Shown: positions 47,699 through 56,389, counted from the stretch's first letter. The stretch: 64,000 bases of DNA from Capnocytophaga gingivalis ATCC 33624 (GCF_000174755.1 NZ_ACLQ01000008.1:41001-105000); one strand, 5' to 3'. Numbers and translations are program-made. The notes: generated by a model not told the origin, from the sequence alone.

Positions 47699-48052
47699 TT
47701 GATCATTTATCACAACCCTCATTGCAGCAAAAGTCGAGAATGCTTGGCTTTCTTAAAAGAAGAAGATGAACAACCTATTGAGATCATTGACTATCTCAAA
47801 AATCCTCCTTCTGTAGCTCAGATAAAAGAATTATTACACAAATTAGGCATCCCACCTATCGATTTGGTGCGCAAGAAAGAAGTTATTTGGAAAGAAGTAG
47901 GCAGTGATTCCCTCACTGATACACAAATCATCGAGCTACTGCACCAATATCCTAAGCTCATAGAGCGTCCTATCCTCATCCAAGGGGATAAGGCCATCAT
48001 AGCTCGCCCCCTAAGTGTGGCGCAAGAATGGCTCAAACTACAGAAAAAATAA
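47699..48052 (+). CDS. arsC: ArsC-family arsenate reductase / Spx-like
   Basis: A 117-residue thioredoxin-fold protein, the normal length for glutaredoxin-linked ArsC. The catalytic cysteine is residue 10 in IIYHNPHCSKSREC, and the ArsC region RPILIQGDKAIIARP near residue 95 supplies the arginine of the family triad. The only possible start is TTG at 47699. No ars operon is adjacent, so it may be a housekeeping arsenate reductase-like protein. Confidence 0.85.
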   Translation: MIIYHNPHCSKSRECLAFLKEEDEQPIEIIDYLKNPPSVAQIKELLHKLGIPPIDLVRKKEVIWKEVGSDSLTDTQIIELLHQYPKLIERPILIQGDKAIIARPLSVAQEWLKLQKK

Positions 48053-48080
48053 TAAAAATCATTCTTTTAATTAATTTCAT

Positions 48081-49058
48081 ATGAAGAGAATTTTTCTTGT
48101 AGCTTCCCTTTTATGGGCTGGCTACACTGCCTCCGCTCAGGTTTATGTATCTGTCACTGGAGGATACGCCTGGGGAGTGCCCTCTACCAAAATAGGCGAG
48201 GAAAGTATCAACGGCAAGGAAAGTGTACGCTTTGGTACTTTTGGAGAAGGAATCAATAGCCAACTGAGAGTCGGCTATTTTTTCAACAAAACTTGGGGAA
48301 TCGATATCAGCGCTGGGTATCTCTATGGGGAAGACCAACTCGTAAAGCGTGAGATAAGCCAAAAGAACATTGCCAATACCCCTCTTACTGCCACTATCGA
48401 TGGAGAGGTAAAGGGGCGTGGACGTGCCTTCGGGGCGGCTCTTTCGGTAATCTACAACTTTACAGACAACTTCTACGGACGTTTTGGAGTCCTTACCAAA
48501 ATTGGCGGAAAGACTGAGGCCATTGCCCACTCCTACACCACTACCAATCAGGACATCCCTGTTGCTGCTCTGGCTCGCCTGGGACTTTCTCTCCCTGGAC
48601 TCTCTGGACTACCTACCTCTGCTGTGATCAAGCAAGGTGCTACCATTGAGACTTCTTACACTGAAGATTACAAAGGGAAAATGCCTTTTGGTACTATCGC
48701 CGCTTTCGGGTATAAGTACAATGTGACTGAAAAGCTCGCTATCTTTGCCGAATTGGAATATATGAATATCGCTGTAAAGCGTGACTATTCTGAGCTGAGA
48801 GAGTTTAACCAAACCCTCAAAGCTACTATCAGTGTAGCTGGACAAAACAGAAATGTAGAGGTACCACTCAAGTCCTTGGACGGATTCTCCAACGGATCTT
48901 ACAACGATGTACTCCGCGGTCAGGTATACCACCAACGCACCGACTATGTCGAAGAAGCTACCAAGGAAGAACTTGCCAACAATTCCGCTAAAAAACTTAC
49001 TGAAAAAGCCTCTTATTCTTCTTTAGGAGTCAATTTTGGTGTAAAAATTTCTTTCTAA
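48081..49058 (+). CDS. Outer-membrane beta-barrel protein
   Basis: A 325-residue exported protein with signal peptide MKRIFLVASLLWAGYTASAQ. Many amphipathic strands follow (VYVSVTGGYAWGVP, QLRVGYFFNKTWGIDISAGY, AFGAALSVIYNFTDNFYGRFG) and the chain ends SLGVNFGVKISF with the terminal Phe of BAM substrates. A charged insert near residues 225-300 may be an extracellular loop. Specific function unknown. It is followed by a strong terminator. Confidence 0.8.
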   Translation: MKRIFLVASLLWAGYTASAQVYVSVTGGYAWGVPSTKIGEESINGKESVRFGTFGEGINSQLRVGYFFNKTWGIDISAGYLYGEDQLVKREISQKNIANTPLTATIDGEVKGRGRAFGAALSVIYNFTDNFYGRFGVLTKIGGKTEAIAHSYTTTNQDIPVAALARLGLSLPGLSGLPTSAVIKQGATIETSYTEDYKGKMPFGTIAAFGYKYNVTEKLAIFAELEYMNIAVKRDYSELREFNQTLKATISVAGQNRNVEVPLKSLDGFSNGSYNDVLRGQVYHQRTDYVEEATKEELANNSAKKLTEKASYSSLGVNFGVKISF

Positions 49059-49062
49059 TCAT

Positions 49063-49091
49063 AAAGGGGCGAATGGTATTCGCCCCTTTTT
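49063..49091 (+). terminator. Bidirectional terminator between the barrel and DUF4294 genes
   Basis: Stem aaaggggcgaat / attcgccccttt with a 3-base loop and T run; serves both convergent genes. Confidence 0.85.
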
Positions 49092-49103
49092 ATCTCCTTG
49101 CTC

Positions 49104-49754
49104 TTATTTCTTACGCCATTTCCGCTCTATCGCTTGGTAGTCTATATGGATTGCAGGAGGCTGCATCTCCAATTCGTTTGAGGAAAAGGCTCTTAGTAGA
49201 ATATCTTCTATCCAAAAATCTTCTTCTACTTCCTCCGGATTATAGGTACTCTTGAGGGACAAATCATAAAACCAAGCAGTATTATTATACCAAAAAGCAC
49301 GCCACCCACTCCTGAGATTCTTCACCAAGTTGTACGCCGACTCTCCTGTCTGCCTATAGATAAGCTTGATAAGTATCCGTCCCTGCGAACGGGAAAGTTT
49401 CTTTAGCTCTTCGGTAAAGCGCGCCTCAGCATCTTCCTGTACTCGCTTGGTATATTTCTTCCGCTGGCGGTTGTTCGGCAGCGAATCCAATACTTTCTCT
49501 ATTCGGTAGAGCTTATCTGCTGCCAACTTAGCATAGGGGTACACTCGCTTGACTCTGTAGCGCAATAGCTCATATTTCTTCCGATCTTCTTCATTCCTGA
49601 ACACAGGCTGACTCCCAAAGAAAAGCACTTCCTCCAGATCATACACCGTCTCTGTTGGAGCTATACTATCCCTCTTAGCGATTGTGTCTTGTTGTTGCCC
49701 CCACACCACAGGCAGTGGCAAGGAAAACAGTAGTAAAAAAAAACGCTTTCGCAT
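49104..49754 (-). CDS. DUF4294 exported protein
   Basis: A 216-residue protein. Start at 49754 gives signal peptide MRKRFFLLLFSLPLPVVWGQ. The mature region has YDLEEVLFFGSQPVFRNEED, LLRYRVKRVYPYAKLAADKL and SQGRILIKLIYRQTGESAYN, the recognisable DUF4294 pattern of Bacteroidota, basic and helical. Function not established. Convergent with the barrel protein gene. Confidence 0.8.
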   Translation of the reverse strand: MRKRFFLLLFSLPLPVVWGQQQDTIAKRDSIAPTETVYDLEEVLFFGSQPVFRNEEDRKKYELLRYRVKRVYPYAKLAADKLYRIEKVLDSLPNNRQRKKYTKRVQEDAEARFTEELKKLSRSQGRILIKLIYRQTGESAYNLVKNLRSGWRAFWYNNTAWFYDLSLKSTYNPEEVEEDFWIEDILLRAFSSNELEMQPPAIHIDYQAIERKWRKK

Positions 49755-50097
49755 ATCTTTTTCTTTAGTTATGCAAAAATACAACTTTTATCACACTTCT
49801 TCTTTTATAAAAATGTTAAATTCCAATAGTACATTTCTTACAGTGTGTTGGTGCGAACTTGTAGCTCCGACGCTGGCGAGAATTTGCAGCCCGTACCGCT
49901 CCAACTCGAGTTTGTACCCCTCCCCTACCAGTGTGTTTCTTGCCGTTCATCCTTCCTGAACATCTTTTTTTATAATTATTTGATTTTTAAATATTTAAAA
50001 AACATTCTTTTATTTAAAAAATCCCAACTCATTTATATTCAAAAAATTGTTGATATTTATTTTGTTTTTTTGTATTTTTGCAAAAATTTCCAAGCCT
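49755..50097. other. Intergenic region with a degenerate palindromic element
   Basis: 343 bases without a gene. It contains a diverged copy (49871-49897) of the short element found in the Rhs array and, at the right end, an AT-rich segment with the promoter of the next small gene. Confidence 0.45.
50073..50080 (+). promoter_or_regulatory. -7 element before the small gene at 50098
   Basis: TATTTTTG matches TAnnTTTG, 17 bases before the GTG start. Confidence 0.45.
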
Positions 50098-50301
50098 GTG
50101 GATATAGCGCCCAATATAAGTTATGTGCTTATGACCCAAGAGGGAACTTATTTGGTAGAATACTTGATTGGTGAAGTTGTCTTTACTTCAAGTATTAGCC
50201 GCGCTATGATCTTTTCCGATGTGAATATCGCTCTGAAATTCAAAACTTTACTATATGACCGCTTCAAAATTAAGGTGAGTGTGAATACTTATATTTACTG
50301 A
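50098..50301 (+). CDS. Small cytosolic protein of unknown function
   Basis: A 67-residue protein if the GTG at 50098 is the start (VDIAPNISYVLMTQEGTYLV); the longer ORF from 50047 would run through the -7 element. The chain is beta-rich with no signal or membrane span and ends KIKVSVNTYIY. No family recognised. Base composition is ordinary for the region, and the promoter placement supports it as a real gene. Confidence 0.5.
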   Translation: MDIAPNISYVLMTQEGTYLVEYLIGEVVFTSSISRAMIFSDVNIALKFKTLLYDRFKIKVSVNTYIY

Positions 50302-50363
50302 CATGCCTTTCCCTAAAGTGGTTCTTTTTCAAGAGAGTACGGCTTGCTTTAAATCGTTTCCAA

Positions 50364-50792
50364 ATGTTCTATCAAAATACCAACAAAGAGCCTAAAAAAA
50401 ATACAGATGCGGGGGTGCTCCTCCTCAGAATTGTCATAGGGGGTATTCTCCTCTTCCATGGATTCTCTAAGCTCCATGATATCAGCTTTGTAGAAATACA
50501 GCTAACCAACAATGGGTTACCTACCATCTGGGCGTATGGCACCTATCTGGGAGAACTCTTAGCGCCCATTTTGGTAATTCTGGGCTACAGAACTCGCTTC
50601 TTCTCTATGCTTATTGCTATCAATTGCCTTACGGCTATCTTCTTGGTACACCGTAGCGAGGCCTTCGTAATCGATCCTTCTACGGGAGCTTGGGCTATTG
50701 AGAACCTTGCCCTCTTCATTGGGGGGGCTATTACGCTTTGCCTCACTGGTGGCGGAAAGTACGCCCTCTCTTACAAAAGTAGCTGGGACTAA
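50364..50792 (+). CDS. DoxX family membrane protein
   Basis: A 142-residue protein with four spans. The segment GVLLLRIVIGGILLFHGFSK and the later YGTYLGELLAPILVILGYRTR are typical of the DoxX/SURF4 family. DoxX proteins are linked to thiol redox and oxidative-stress complexes or quinone chemistry; the exact reaction is unknown here. Confidence 0.85.
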   Translation: MFYQNTNKEPKKNTDAGVLLLRIVIGGILLFHGFSKLHDISFVEIQLTNNGLPTIWAYGTYLGELLAPILVILGYRTRFFSMLIAINCLTAIFLVHRSEAFVIDPSTGAWAIENLALFIGGAITLCLTGGGKYALSYKSSWD

Positions 50793-50851
50793 GTCTCTAA
50801 CTACTATTTTTTTTATTATTTTATATTTTTTTGTCCTCCGAACCTATCATC

Positions 50852-52282
50852 ATGAATTACGCTGCTGCGCTCTCCGATCCTATCTTTCATCTTATCTCCC
50901 AAATCGCCCACGAAAACAACCAAGAGTGTTTTGTCGTTGGGGGCTTCGTCAGGGATCTACTCCTTAGTCGTGGTCAGGCCAAGGATATTGATATTGTTAC
51001 CTTAGGCAGTGGTATCTCTCTGGCTGAAAAAGTCGCCGCAGAGCTTCCTAACAATCCTAAAATCTCAGTCTTCAAGAATTTCGGTACTGCTATGATCAAG
51101 ACTGAGAATATCGATATCGAATTTGTCGGAGCTCGCAAGGAAAGCTATCGAGAGGACTCGCGTAAACCTATCGTTGAGGATGGTTCTCTCTCGGATGACC
51201 AAAACCGTCGTGACTTCACTATCAATGCCTTGGCGCTCTCTCTCTCTAAGGACTCTTTTGGGGAGCTTATAGACCCTTTCCATGGGGTCGATGATCTACA
51301 AAACGGCCTTATTCGCACACCTTTAGAGCCTAATGTAACTTACTCCGATGACCCCTTGCGTATGCTTAGGGCTATTCGTTTTGCGACTCAACTGAATTTT
51401 GTCATTGAGGAAAAATCCCTACAAGCTATTGCGGATAACAAGGAGCGCCTTAAGATTATCTCCAACGAGCGTATCGCGGAGGAACTCAACAAAATCCTTG
51501 CCTCCCCTACTCCTTCTGTAGGCTTTAAGCTCCTTTTCCAGACGGGCTTACTCTCCCTAATCCTTCCCGAATTGGTTGCCCTACAAGGGGTCGACGAAAA
51601 GGAGGGACAGCGACATAAGGACAACTTTTGGCATACGCTGGAGGTGGTGGACAATATCTCCAAACATACTGATGACCTTTGGCTTCGCTGGGCTGCCCTT
51701 TTGCATGACATAGGCAAAGCGCCTACCAAGCGATTTGATAAGAAAATAGGATGGACTTTCCACGGACATGAGTTCCTCGGAGGGAAAATGGTAGTAAAGA
51801 TATTCCAGCGCTTGCGCCTCCCTCAGAATGAAAAGATGAAGTTCGTCCAAAAAATGGTCACTATGAGCTCCCGCCCTATCATTATAGCACAGGATATCGT
51901 CACGGATTCGGCAGTAAGGCGCTTGCTCTTCGATGCTGGCGACGACTTCGAGGCACTGATGACCCTTTGTGAGGCGGATATCACTACCAAAAACCCTCAA
52001 CGATACAAAAAATACCATCAGAACTTCCAAATCGTCCGCCAAAAGGTGGTAGAAGTGGAAGAAAAAGACCATATCCGCAACTTCCAACCACCTATCTCTG
52101 GAGAGGATATCATGAGGCTCTTTGGGTTAAGTCCCTCCCGCGAGGTAGGACAGCTCAAGGAAGCGATCAAAGAAGCGATACTTGAGGGAATTATCAGCAA
52201 TTCCTATGACGATGCCTATCCTTTTATGATTGAAAAAGCTAAAAAGATGGGGCTCTCTTTAGTCGCTGATGCGAACTCGTAA
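50852..52282 (+). CDS. CCA tRNA nucleotidyltransferase / poly(A) polymerase family with HD domain
   Basis: A 476-residue class II nucleotidyltransferase. The start ATG 50852 is preferred over a TTG seven codons earlier. The head domain has FVVGGFVRDLLLS and the catalytic DxD in AKDIDIVTLG; DDQNRRDFTINALALSL and DDPLRMLRAIRFATQL are the CCA/PcnB signatures. A C-terminal HD domain (LRWAALLHDIGKAPTK) follows. It adds or repairs the CCA end of tRNAs; poly(A) activity cannot be excluded. Confidence 0.92.
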   Translation: MNYAAALSDPIFHLISQIAHENNQECFVVGGFVRDLLLSRGQAKDIDIVTLGSGISLAEKVAAELPNNPKISVFKNFGTAMIKTENIDIEFVGARKESYREDSRKPIVEDGSLSDDQNRRDFTINALALSLSKDSFGELIDPFHGVDDLQNGLIRTPLEPNVTYSDDPLRMLRAIRFATQLNFVIEEKSLQAIADNKERLKIISNERIAEELNKILASPTPSVGFKLLFQTGLLSLILPELVALQGVDEKEGQRHKDNFWHTLEVVDNISKHTDDLWLRWAALLHDIGKAPTKRFDKKIGWTFHGHEFLGGKMVVKIFQRLRLPQNEKMKFVQKMVTMSSRPIIIAQDIVTDSAVRRLLFDAGDDFEALMTLCEADITTKNPQRYKKYHQNFQIVRQKVVEVEEKDHIRNFQPPISGEDIMRLFGLSPSREVGQLKEAIKEAILEGIISNSYDDAYPFMIEKAKKMGLSLVADANS

Positions 52283-52314
52283 CACACATACTATAATAGA
52301 TAGCTCATCCCTAA

Positions 52315-53157
52315 ATGTATCACATAGAAATGAAAGAAAGTATAAAAATAAGTATCTTATCTGTAATTATAGGAGCTATTCAGATGATATTATTTTTGCC
52401 TGATGGCTATTCTTGTATCGATGGAAAAAGTGATATCATTACAGCTATTTTTTATGATATGTCTATCCAATTCTGTATAGTTCTTATCTATAGCCTAATT
52501 TTCAAGCCTCTTGAATCATCTATCGCCAAGTATATATTGCTCTTGATCGTTTTAGTTTTTTGGCTATATGTCAATAGGATTGAGTTTTTACACAGGGAGG
52601 CTTGTTGGTCTACCTTTTTGAAAGAGGAGATTAACCCTGTGGTAATATATGACTCTATCATCCCCTGCAGTATCTGCATTTTCGCTTTTTATATAGGGTT
52701 GAATTATTTTCAGAAAAAGAAAAAACAGAAAACAACCCCCTTTGATAAGAAAACAAACAACCCCTTGACTCATCTAAGTATCATTATCAGCTTTTTACTC
52801 ATAAGCTGTAATGACTCAAAAAGAGATTTTGAGGTACTTCACACCGAGAAAGTAGCCGACACTTATCGATATAACCCCGATGGTTTTATAAAAAACAATT
52901 ACGGGAAGTTGCTTATCAAAACCATTTCGCGCTATGATAAGGAAGGAAAATTAAAAGAGATTTCTTGGAATAGGGCAAATGGCTTTTTAAGATATACATT
53001 ATCAGAACTTAAAGAAGATCCAGCCCTATTAAATAGCTTTGATATTGATACTATGTATTCTGCAGAAAAATACATTGGTTATATAAAAGAGAAAAAGAAC
53101 GATACTATTTTCTATCTGTCAGGCGATAAAGTTGTGATCTACTATCCAATAAAATGA
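52315..53157 (+). CDS. Membrane protein fused to a lipoprotein-like domain
   Basis: A 280-residue protein. Residues 1-135 form a small inner-membrane domain with about four spans (ISILSVIIGAIQMILFL; FCIVLIYSLIFKPL; YILLLIVLVFWLYV; SIIPCSICIFAFYIG). After a basic linker (QKKKKQKTTPFDKK) comes a second signal-like core with a complete lipobox, LSIIISFLLISCNDS (about residue 155-170), and a soluble lipoprotein-like domain. It looks like two genes that became one frame. An internal start is not obvious. Function unknown. Confidence 0.6.
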   Translation: MYHIEMKESIKISILSVIIGAIQMILFLPDGYSCIDGKSDIITAIFYDMSIQFCIVLIYSLIFKPLESSIAKYILLLIVLVFWLYVNRIEFLHREACWSTFLKEEINPVVIYDSIIPCSICIFAFYIGLNYFQKKKKQKTTPFDKKTNNPLTHLSIIISFLLISCNDSKRDFEVLHTEKVADTYRYNPDGFIKNNYGKLLIKTISRYDKEGKLKEISWNRANGFLRYTLSELKEDPALLNSFDIDTMYSAEKYIGYIKEKKNDTIFYLSGDKVVIYYPIK

Positions 53158-53191
53158 TACTGGTCTCTCCACTGTACATTCCTTGTAGCTT

Positions 53192-53284
53192 ATGCTTTCT
53201 TCTGCCCTGAAATTAGCAGAATTGTCTGAATCCCAATACTGGCATAAATCGTATAATAACACCATCAAAACTGTGAGAACCTAA
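53192..53284 (+). pseudogene. Short remnant ORF at the left edge of the Rhs array
   Basis: A 30-codon frame starting with ATG (SALKLAELSESQYWHKSYNN) that ends 9 bases before the next gene. It reads like a protein fragment but nothing identifies it; low confidence. Confidence 0.25.
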
Positions 53285-53293
53285 TAGAAGTAT

Positions 53294-53817
53294 ATGCTCA
53301 AGAATAATCCCTATAGCAGAGAGGGCGAAATAGTGGCTATTCCACTATTTTTAGCAGATTCGCCAAAAGCAAAGCCCCAAAAAGAAGATCACAACAAACA
53401 ATTTGCTTTTGCAAGAGCCATTTGTGAAGAAGCAGGAAAGGTACTCATTGAAGTATTCAAACAAACAGGAAGTCTTGATACGCCTATGGAGGTTATTGTT
53501 AATTCTGGAATCCTAATGAAGCCATTACATTGATACAAAGCGGAAAGTCTATCAAAGAAGGGGACTATCTGCTTTTAGACACCCCTCCTTTCAATACTCT
53601 TACAGCGCCTGAAGGCTTGGCAGGATTTTACGTAAGTGATGTTACTTGGAATAAAACCAAAGAGGATGAAGAGGAAGAAGAACCTGAAGAAGATACAGAT
53701 GATGAAGTAACCATTTTATCTTTAATACCTATCAAAAAGACAAAGAAAGGCTTTACCCCTCTCGACAAGGAGAAAGCCAGAAATGCAGTCTGGGCTAAGC
53801 TAACGCTGAATGTATAA
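53294..53817 (+). pseudogene. Frame-broken gene upstream of the Rhs array
   Basis: Two overlapping frames make one protein-like product of about 174 residues. The first (79 codons, 53294-53533) reads NNPYSREGEIVAIPLFLADS and later MEVIVNSG; near 53509-53520 the coherent frame shifts to NPNEAITLIQSGKSIKEGDY and continues to 53817 through an acidic stretch (TKEDEEEEEPEEDTDDE) to a basic C-terminus. The second frame has only a TTG start inside the overlap. A single indel explains it. Family unknown; in this position it could be an accessory or adaptor gene of the Rhs locus. Confidence 0.55.
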
Positions 53818-53818
53818 G

Positions 53819-54012
53819 AGGTAATGTATCAGATGTGTTGTTAAAATTTCAATAGCTTACTAATCACCATAATACAAAAGAACTACCCTACTATTTTTCT
53901 TAACCCACCATAGAGATAAGTGTTTTTCAAACCTATAATACGCTCTAAATAGTGCGAAGGGAATTATAAATTCTGAATTGGGCACAAGCTGCAAGCTTGC
54001 GCCAGCAGGGGG
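53819..54012 (+). repeat. ~200-bp direct repeat, copy 1
   Basis: Non-coding block that begins aggtaatgtatcagatg and ends with the short palindromic element (gggcacaagctgcaagcttg...cagggg, 53980-54012). It is a close match, with small indels, to 57747-57956. Together the copies bracket the Rhs array. Confidence 0.85.
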
Positions 54013-54013
54013 A

Positions 54014-54125
54014 TTCTTTAGGAGTAGATGTAAATAAAACGTTAGGTTCAAATAGTCCCTTTCCTAATGAAAATATAGTAGACACCACACATATGAAAGA
54101 TATTAAAAAGAAAAAACATCACTAA
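54014..54125 (+). pseudogene. Orphan toxin C-terminal tip
   Basis: Directly after repeat copy 1 an open frame without start reads DSLGVDVNKTLGSNSPFPNE and ends DTTHMKDIKKKKHH with a TAA at 54123-54125. The basic His-containing end and the immediately following gene (12 bases) resemble the last residues of a polymorphic toxin with its immunity gene, left after the rest was lost. Confidence 0.45.
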
Positions 54126-54137
54126 ATACATAAAAAA

Positions 54138-54623
54138 ATGGACAAGTACACTAATTCTTTTAATATTAAAGTATTTTTAAATAGTAGAATTATTAAGGCA
54201 GATATAGAGGTAAGGGAAGAAAAAGAATATAATCCTATCATTAAGGATTTGATTTCAGGGAGAGAATGTCATTTAGAAGGCTTATTCAAAATTTTTCTTA
54301 TGAAATATAAAGATCAAGAAGGCACTATATTATATAGTAAATCAGATCGTTTAAGTGATGCTTTTTATAAAATTTGTAACAAGGCTGATACACATAAAAT
54401 TAAAATGCTTATTAAAGGTTGCACTTTAGGTTATTTTATGATCCCTAAATTACAGAACACTATAAAGGCAATAAATTTAAAAATTGGAGAACGAATTAAT
54501 ACAGAAAATAAAATTGTTTGTATTTTTGACATAGAAGAAAATATTAATAATATTGCCCCCTTTAGCCAAATATTAGAGTATTATAAAAAATGGTTACTCT
54601 CTATTAAAGGATTACCCTATTGA
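54138..54623 (+). CDS. Candidate immunity protein 1
   Basis: A 161-residue, acidic-to-neutral, Ile/Lys-rich cytosolic protein without signal or membrane span. AT-rich codon use differs from the housekeeping genes. It follows the orphan toxin tip by 12 bases, the spacing usual for a toxin and its immunity gene, and precedes an Rhs fragment. Sequence itself (FNIKVFLNSRIIKADIEV, RECHLEGLFKIFLMKY) matches no family I recognise. Immunity is inferred from position only. Confidence 0.55.
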   Translation: MDKYTNSFNIKVFLNSRIIKADIEVREEKEYNPIIKDLISGRECHLEGLFKIFLMKYKDQEGTILYSKSDRLSDAFYKICNKADTHKIKMLIKGCTLGYFMIPKLQNTIKAINLKIGERINTENKIVCIFDIEENINNIAPFSQILEYYKKWLLSIKGLPY

Positions 54624-54688
54624 GTAAATATCAACCACATTGGTTGTCATATTAAACACACGAGTTTTGATTATGATGCAGTAGATAG

Positions 54689-55906
54689 TGGCGCGAGCTG
54701 GCACAGCGACAGTATGTCAGTATAAAAACCCCTGACCGCAAAGGGTATACCTATAGCGAGGGCGGGCGGCTTTTAGAGTGTCCTGATTGGAAGTACGTTT
54801 ACGACCTTGAAGGGCAACTAATAGAGAAAATATCCAAGAAGCAACAGCTCAAGCGTTTTAGTCTGATAGTCGAAGAAGATGAGAAGCCTGCAACCTTGCG
54901 GTGGTTTTACTCGTGGAATGCCAATGGAAGTTTAAAGAGTGTCGCCAATAACGACAGGGTACATTTTGCCTTTGAGTATGATGCCTTGGGCAGACGTACG
55001 GCAAAGATAAACCTCAGCAGCAAGCGCATCAAGCGTTTTCTATGGGATGGGAATGTACCACTCCACGAATGGGAGTATGACCTAAGCGAGCGACCTAATC
55101 TCAGTAGAGATAAGGACAATTTGTTAGTTTATGACAAGGAAGAGCCTGTAACTGATAATCTTATCACTTGGGTGTTTGATGAGAACTCCTTTGTGCCTGC
55201 GGCTAAACTTGTAGGTGATAAATCATATTCTATCCTTACCGACCACTTAGGAACACCGTATGAGGCGTATGATGAAAATGGAGAAAAGGTGTGGGCACGA
55301 GAATTAGATCTTTATGGGAATGCTATTGCTGGTGATAGCTCGTTTATTCCTTTCTTATACCAAGGACAGTATTATGATGAGGAGATTGGGTTAGCTTATA
55401 ATAGGTTTAGGTATTACTCGCCTGAGAGCGGTACATATATTAGTCAAGACCCGATAAGGCTGGCAGGGAATAATCCTAATTTCTATGGGTATACCTTTGA
55501 TAGTAATACTGAGGTGGATGTTTTGGGGTTAAGTTGTTTAAGAGCAAAGTATGATTCTGATGTTAAACAGCTAAAAGAAATAGGAGAATTTTTTTTAGCA
55601 AAAGGATTTAGTGAAGAGGCTGTTGCAAGGTATTTACATAATAAACGAAGGGCATTAGGGATCTATTATAAGAATTGTACTCCTGAAGAATTGAGAGAAC
55701 TTATATATTATAGAAATTCATTAAAATATGGAGATAGATTGGGACCTACCTATGATTTTCTAAGAAAATCAGGAAAAACAAATTTGGAAATAATAGAAAG
55801 TGCATCAAGAACAGCTGGTGAAGATCTCGAAAAACTTTTTGAAACAATATCAAAAGATTTGCCTGCTTCTGGGAAAATTTCTCTTAGCACAATGGGCTTT
55901 ATATAA
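54689..55906 (+). CDS. Rhs core fragment A with C-terminal toxin domain (5' end lost)
   Basis: Open for 406 codons after a TAG at 54686, with no ATG; the first usable start is TTG at 54896. It begins WRELAQRQYVSIKTPDRKGY and contains YD repeats (FEYDALGRRTAKINL), the Rhs core end YYDEEIGLAYNRFRYYSPES, GTYISQDPIRLAGNNPN and YGYTFDSNTEVDVLGL. After that hinge a helical toxin tip of about 125 residues follows (SEEAVARYLHNKRRALGIYY; YGDRLGPTYDFLRKSGKTNL; IIESASRTAGEDLEKLF). The tip recalls, from memory, a GDxLGP...IIExAxR domain at the ends of several polymorphic toxins; activity unproven. Upstream sequence (54630-54688) looks like the same protein in another frame. Confidence 0.75.
   Translation, partial: WRELAQRQYVSIKTPDRKGYTYSEGGRLLECPDWKYVYDLEGQLIEKISKKQQLKRFSLIVEEDEKPATLRWFYSWNANGSLKSVANNDRVHFAFEYDALGRRTAKINLSSKRIKRFLWDGNVPLHEWEYDLSERPNLSRDKDNLLVYDKEEPVTDNLITWVFDENSFVPAAKLVGDKSYSILTDHLGTPYEAYDENGEKVWARELDLYGNAIAGDSSFIPFLYQGQYYDEEIGLAYNRFRYYSPESGTYISQDPIRLAGNNPNFYGYTFDSNTEVDVLGLSCLRAKYDSDVKQLKEIGEFFLAKGFSEEAVARYLHNKRRALGIYYKNCTPEELRELIYYRNSLKYGDRLGPTYDFLRKSGKTNLEIIESASRTAGEDLEKLFETISKDLPASGKISLSTMGFI
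55262..55530 (+). repeat. Rhs core end, duplicated segment copy A
   Basis: 269 bases nearly identical to 56441-56709, covering the end of the Rhs core up to the toxin hinge (DVLGL). Identity stops at the hinge, as expected for toxin-tip exchange. Confidence 0.85.
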
Positions 55907-55917
55907 ATATTATATTT

Positions 55918-56364
55918 ATGGAGTTAATATTATTAAACTATGAGAACAAACAAACAGTAATATTTTATAATATTATAGATAATGTATATGGAAAAATTTC
56001 TTCAAATATGAGAAGGATAGGATTTTATGATATTTGGGAAGATATCCTTTTTGGGGTAGTAGTATTAAATTTGACTATTTGGGTTTTTATAGAGACAAAA
56101 ATGGTTAAATTAGATGACATTTGTAACATTAAGAATGAGATTATTAATCAAAGGACATTTTTACTCATTGAAACAACATCAGGGAATAGTTATACAATCT
56201 CTACAACTTTAGATCTGGAGGCTGATTATGTATTAGAGTCTGATTATTATGTAGATGGAACAGAATATAATCTTGGATTATATATTGAGAAATTAAAATT
56301 GAAAAAGGATACTAAAGAATTATTTATAAAAAATGTCTCAGAAAATGGTTTGATAATATCATAA
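55918..56364 (+). CDS. Candidate immunity protein 2
   Basis: A 148-residue protein starting 11 bases after toxin A. It is acidic, beta-rich and AT-rich in codon use, with regions TVIFYNIIDNVYGKISSNM, FLLIETTSGNSYTISTTLDL and YVLESDYYVDGTEYNLGLYI. One hydrophobic stretch (FGVVVLNLTIWVFI) might be buried core rather than a span. No family recognised; immunity to toxin A is inferred from adjacency. Confidence 0.6.
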   Translation: MELILLNYENKQTVIFYNIIDNVYGKISSNMRRIGFYDIWEDILFGVVVLNLTIWVFIETKMVKLDDICNIKNEIINQRTFLLIETTSGNSYTISTTLDLEADYVLESDYYVDGTEYNLGLYIEKLKLKKDTKELFIKNVSENGLIIS

Positions 56365-56389
56365 ACTAAGGGTAATATTAAACCCGTTT

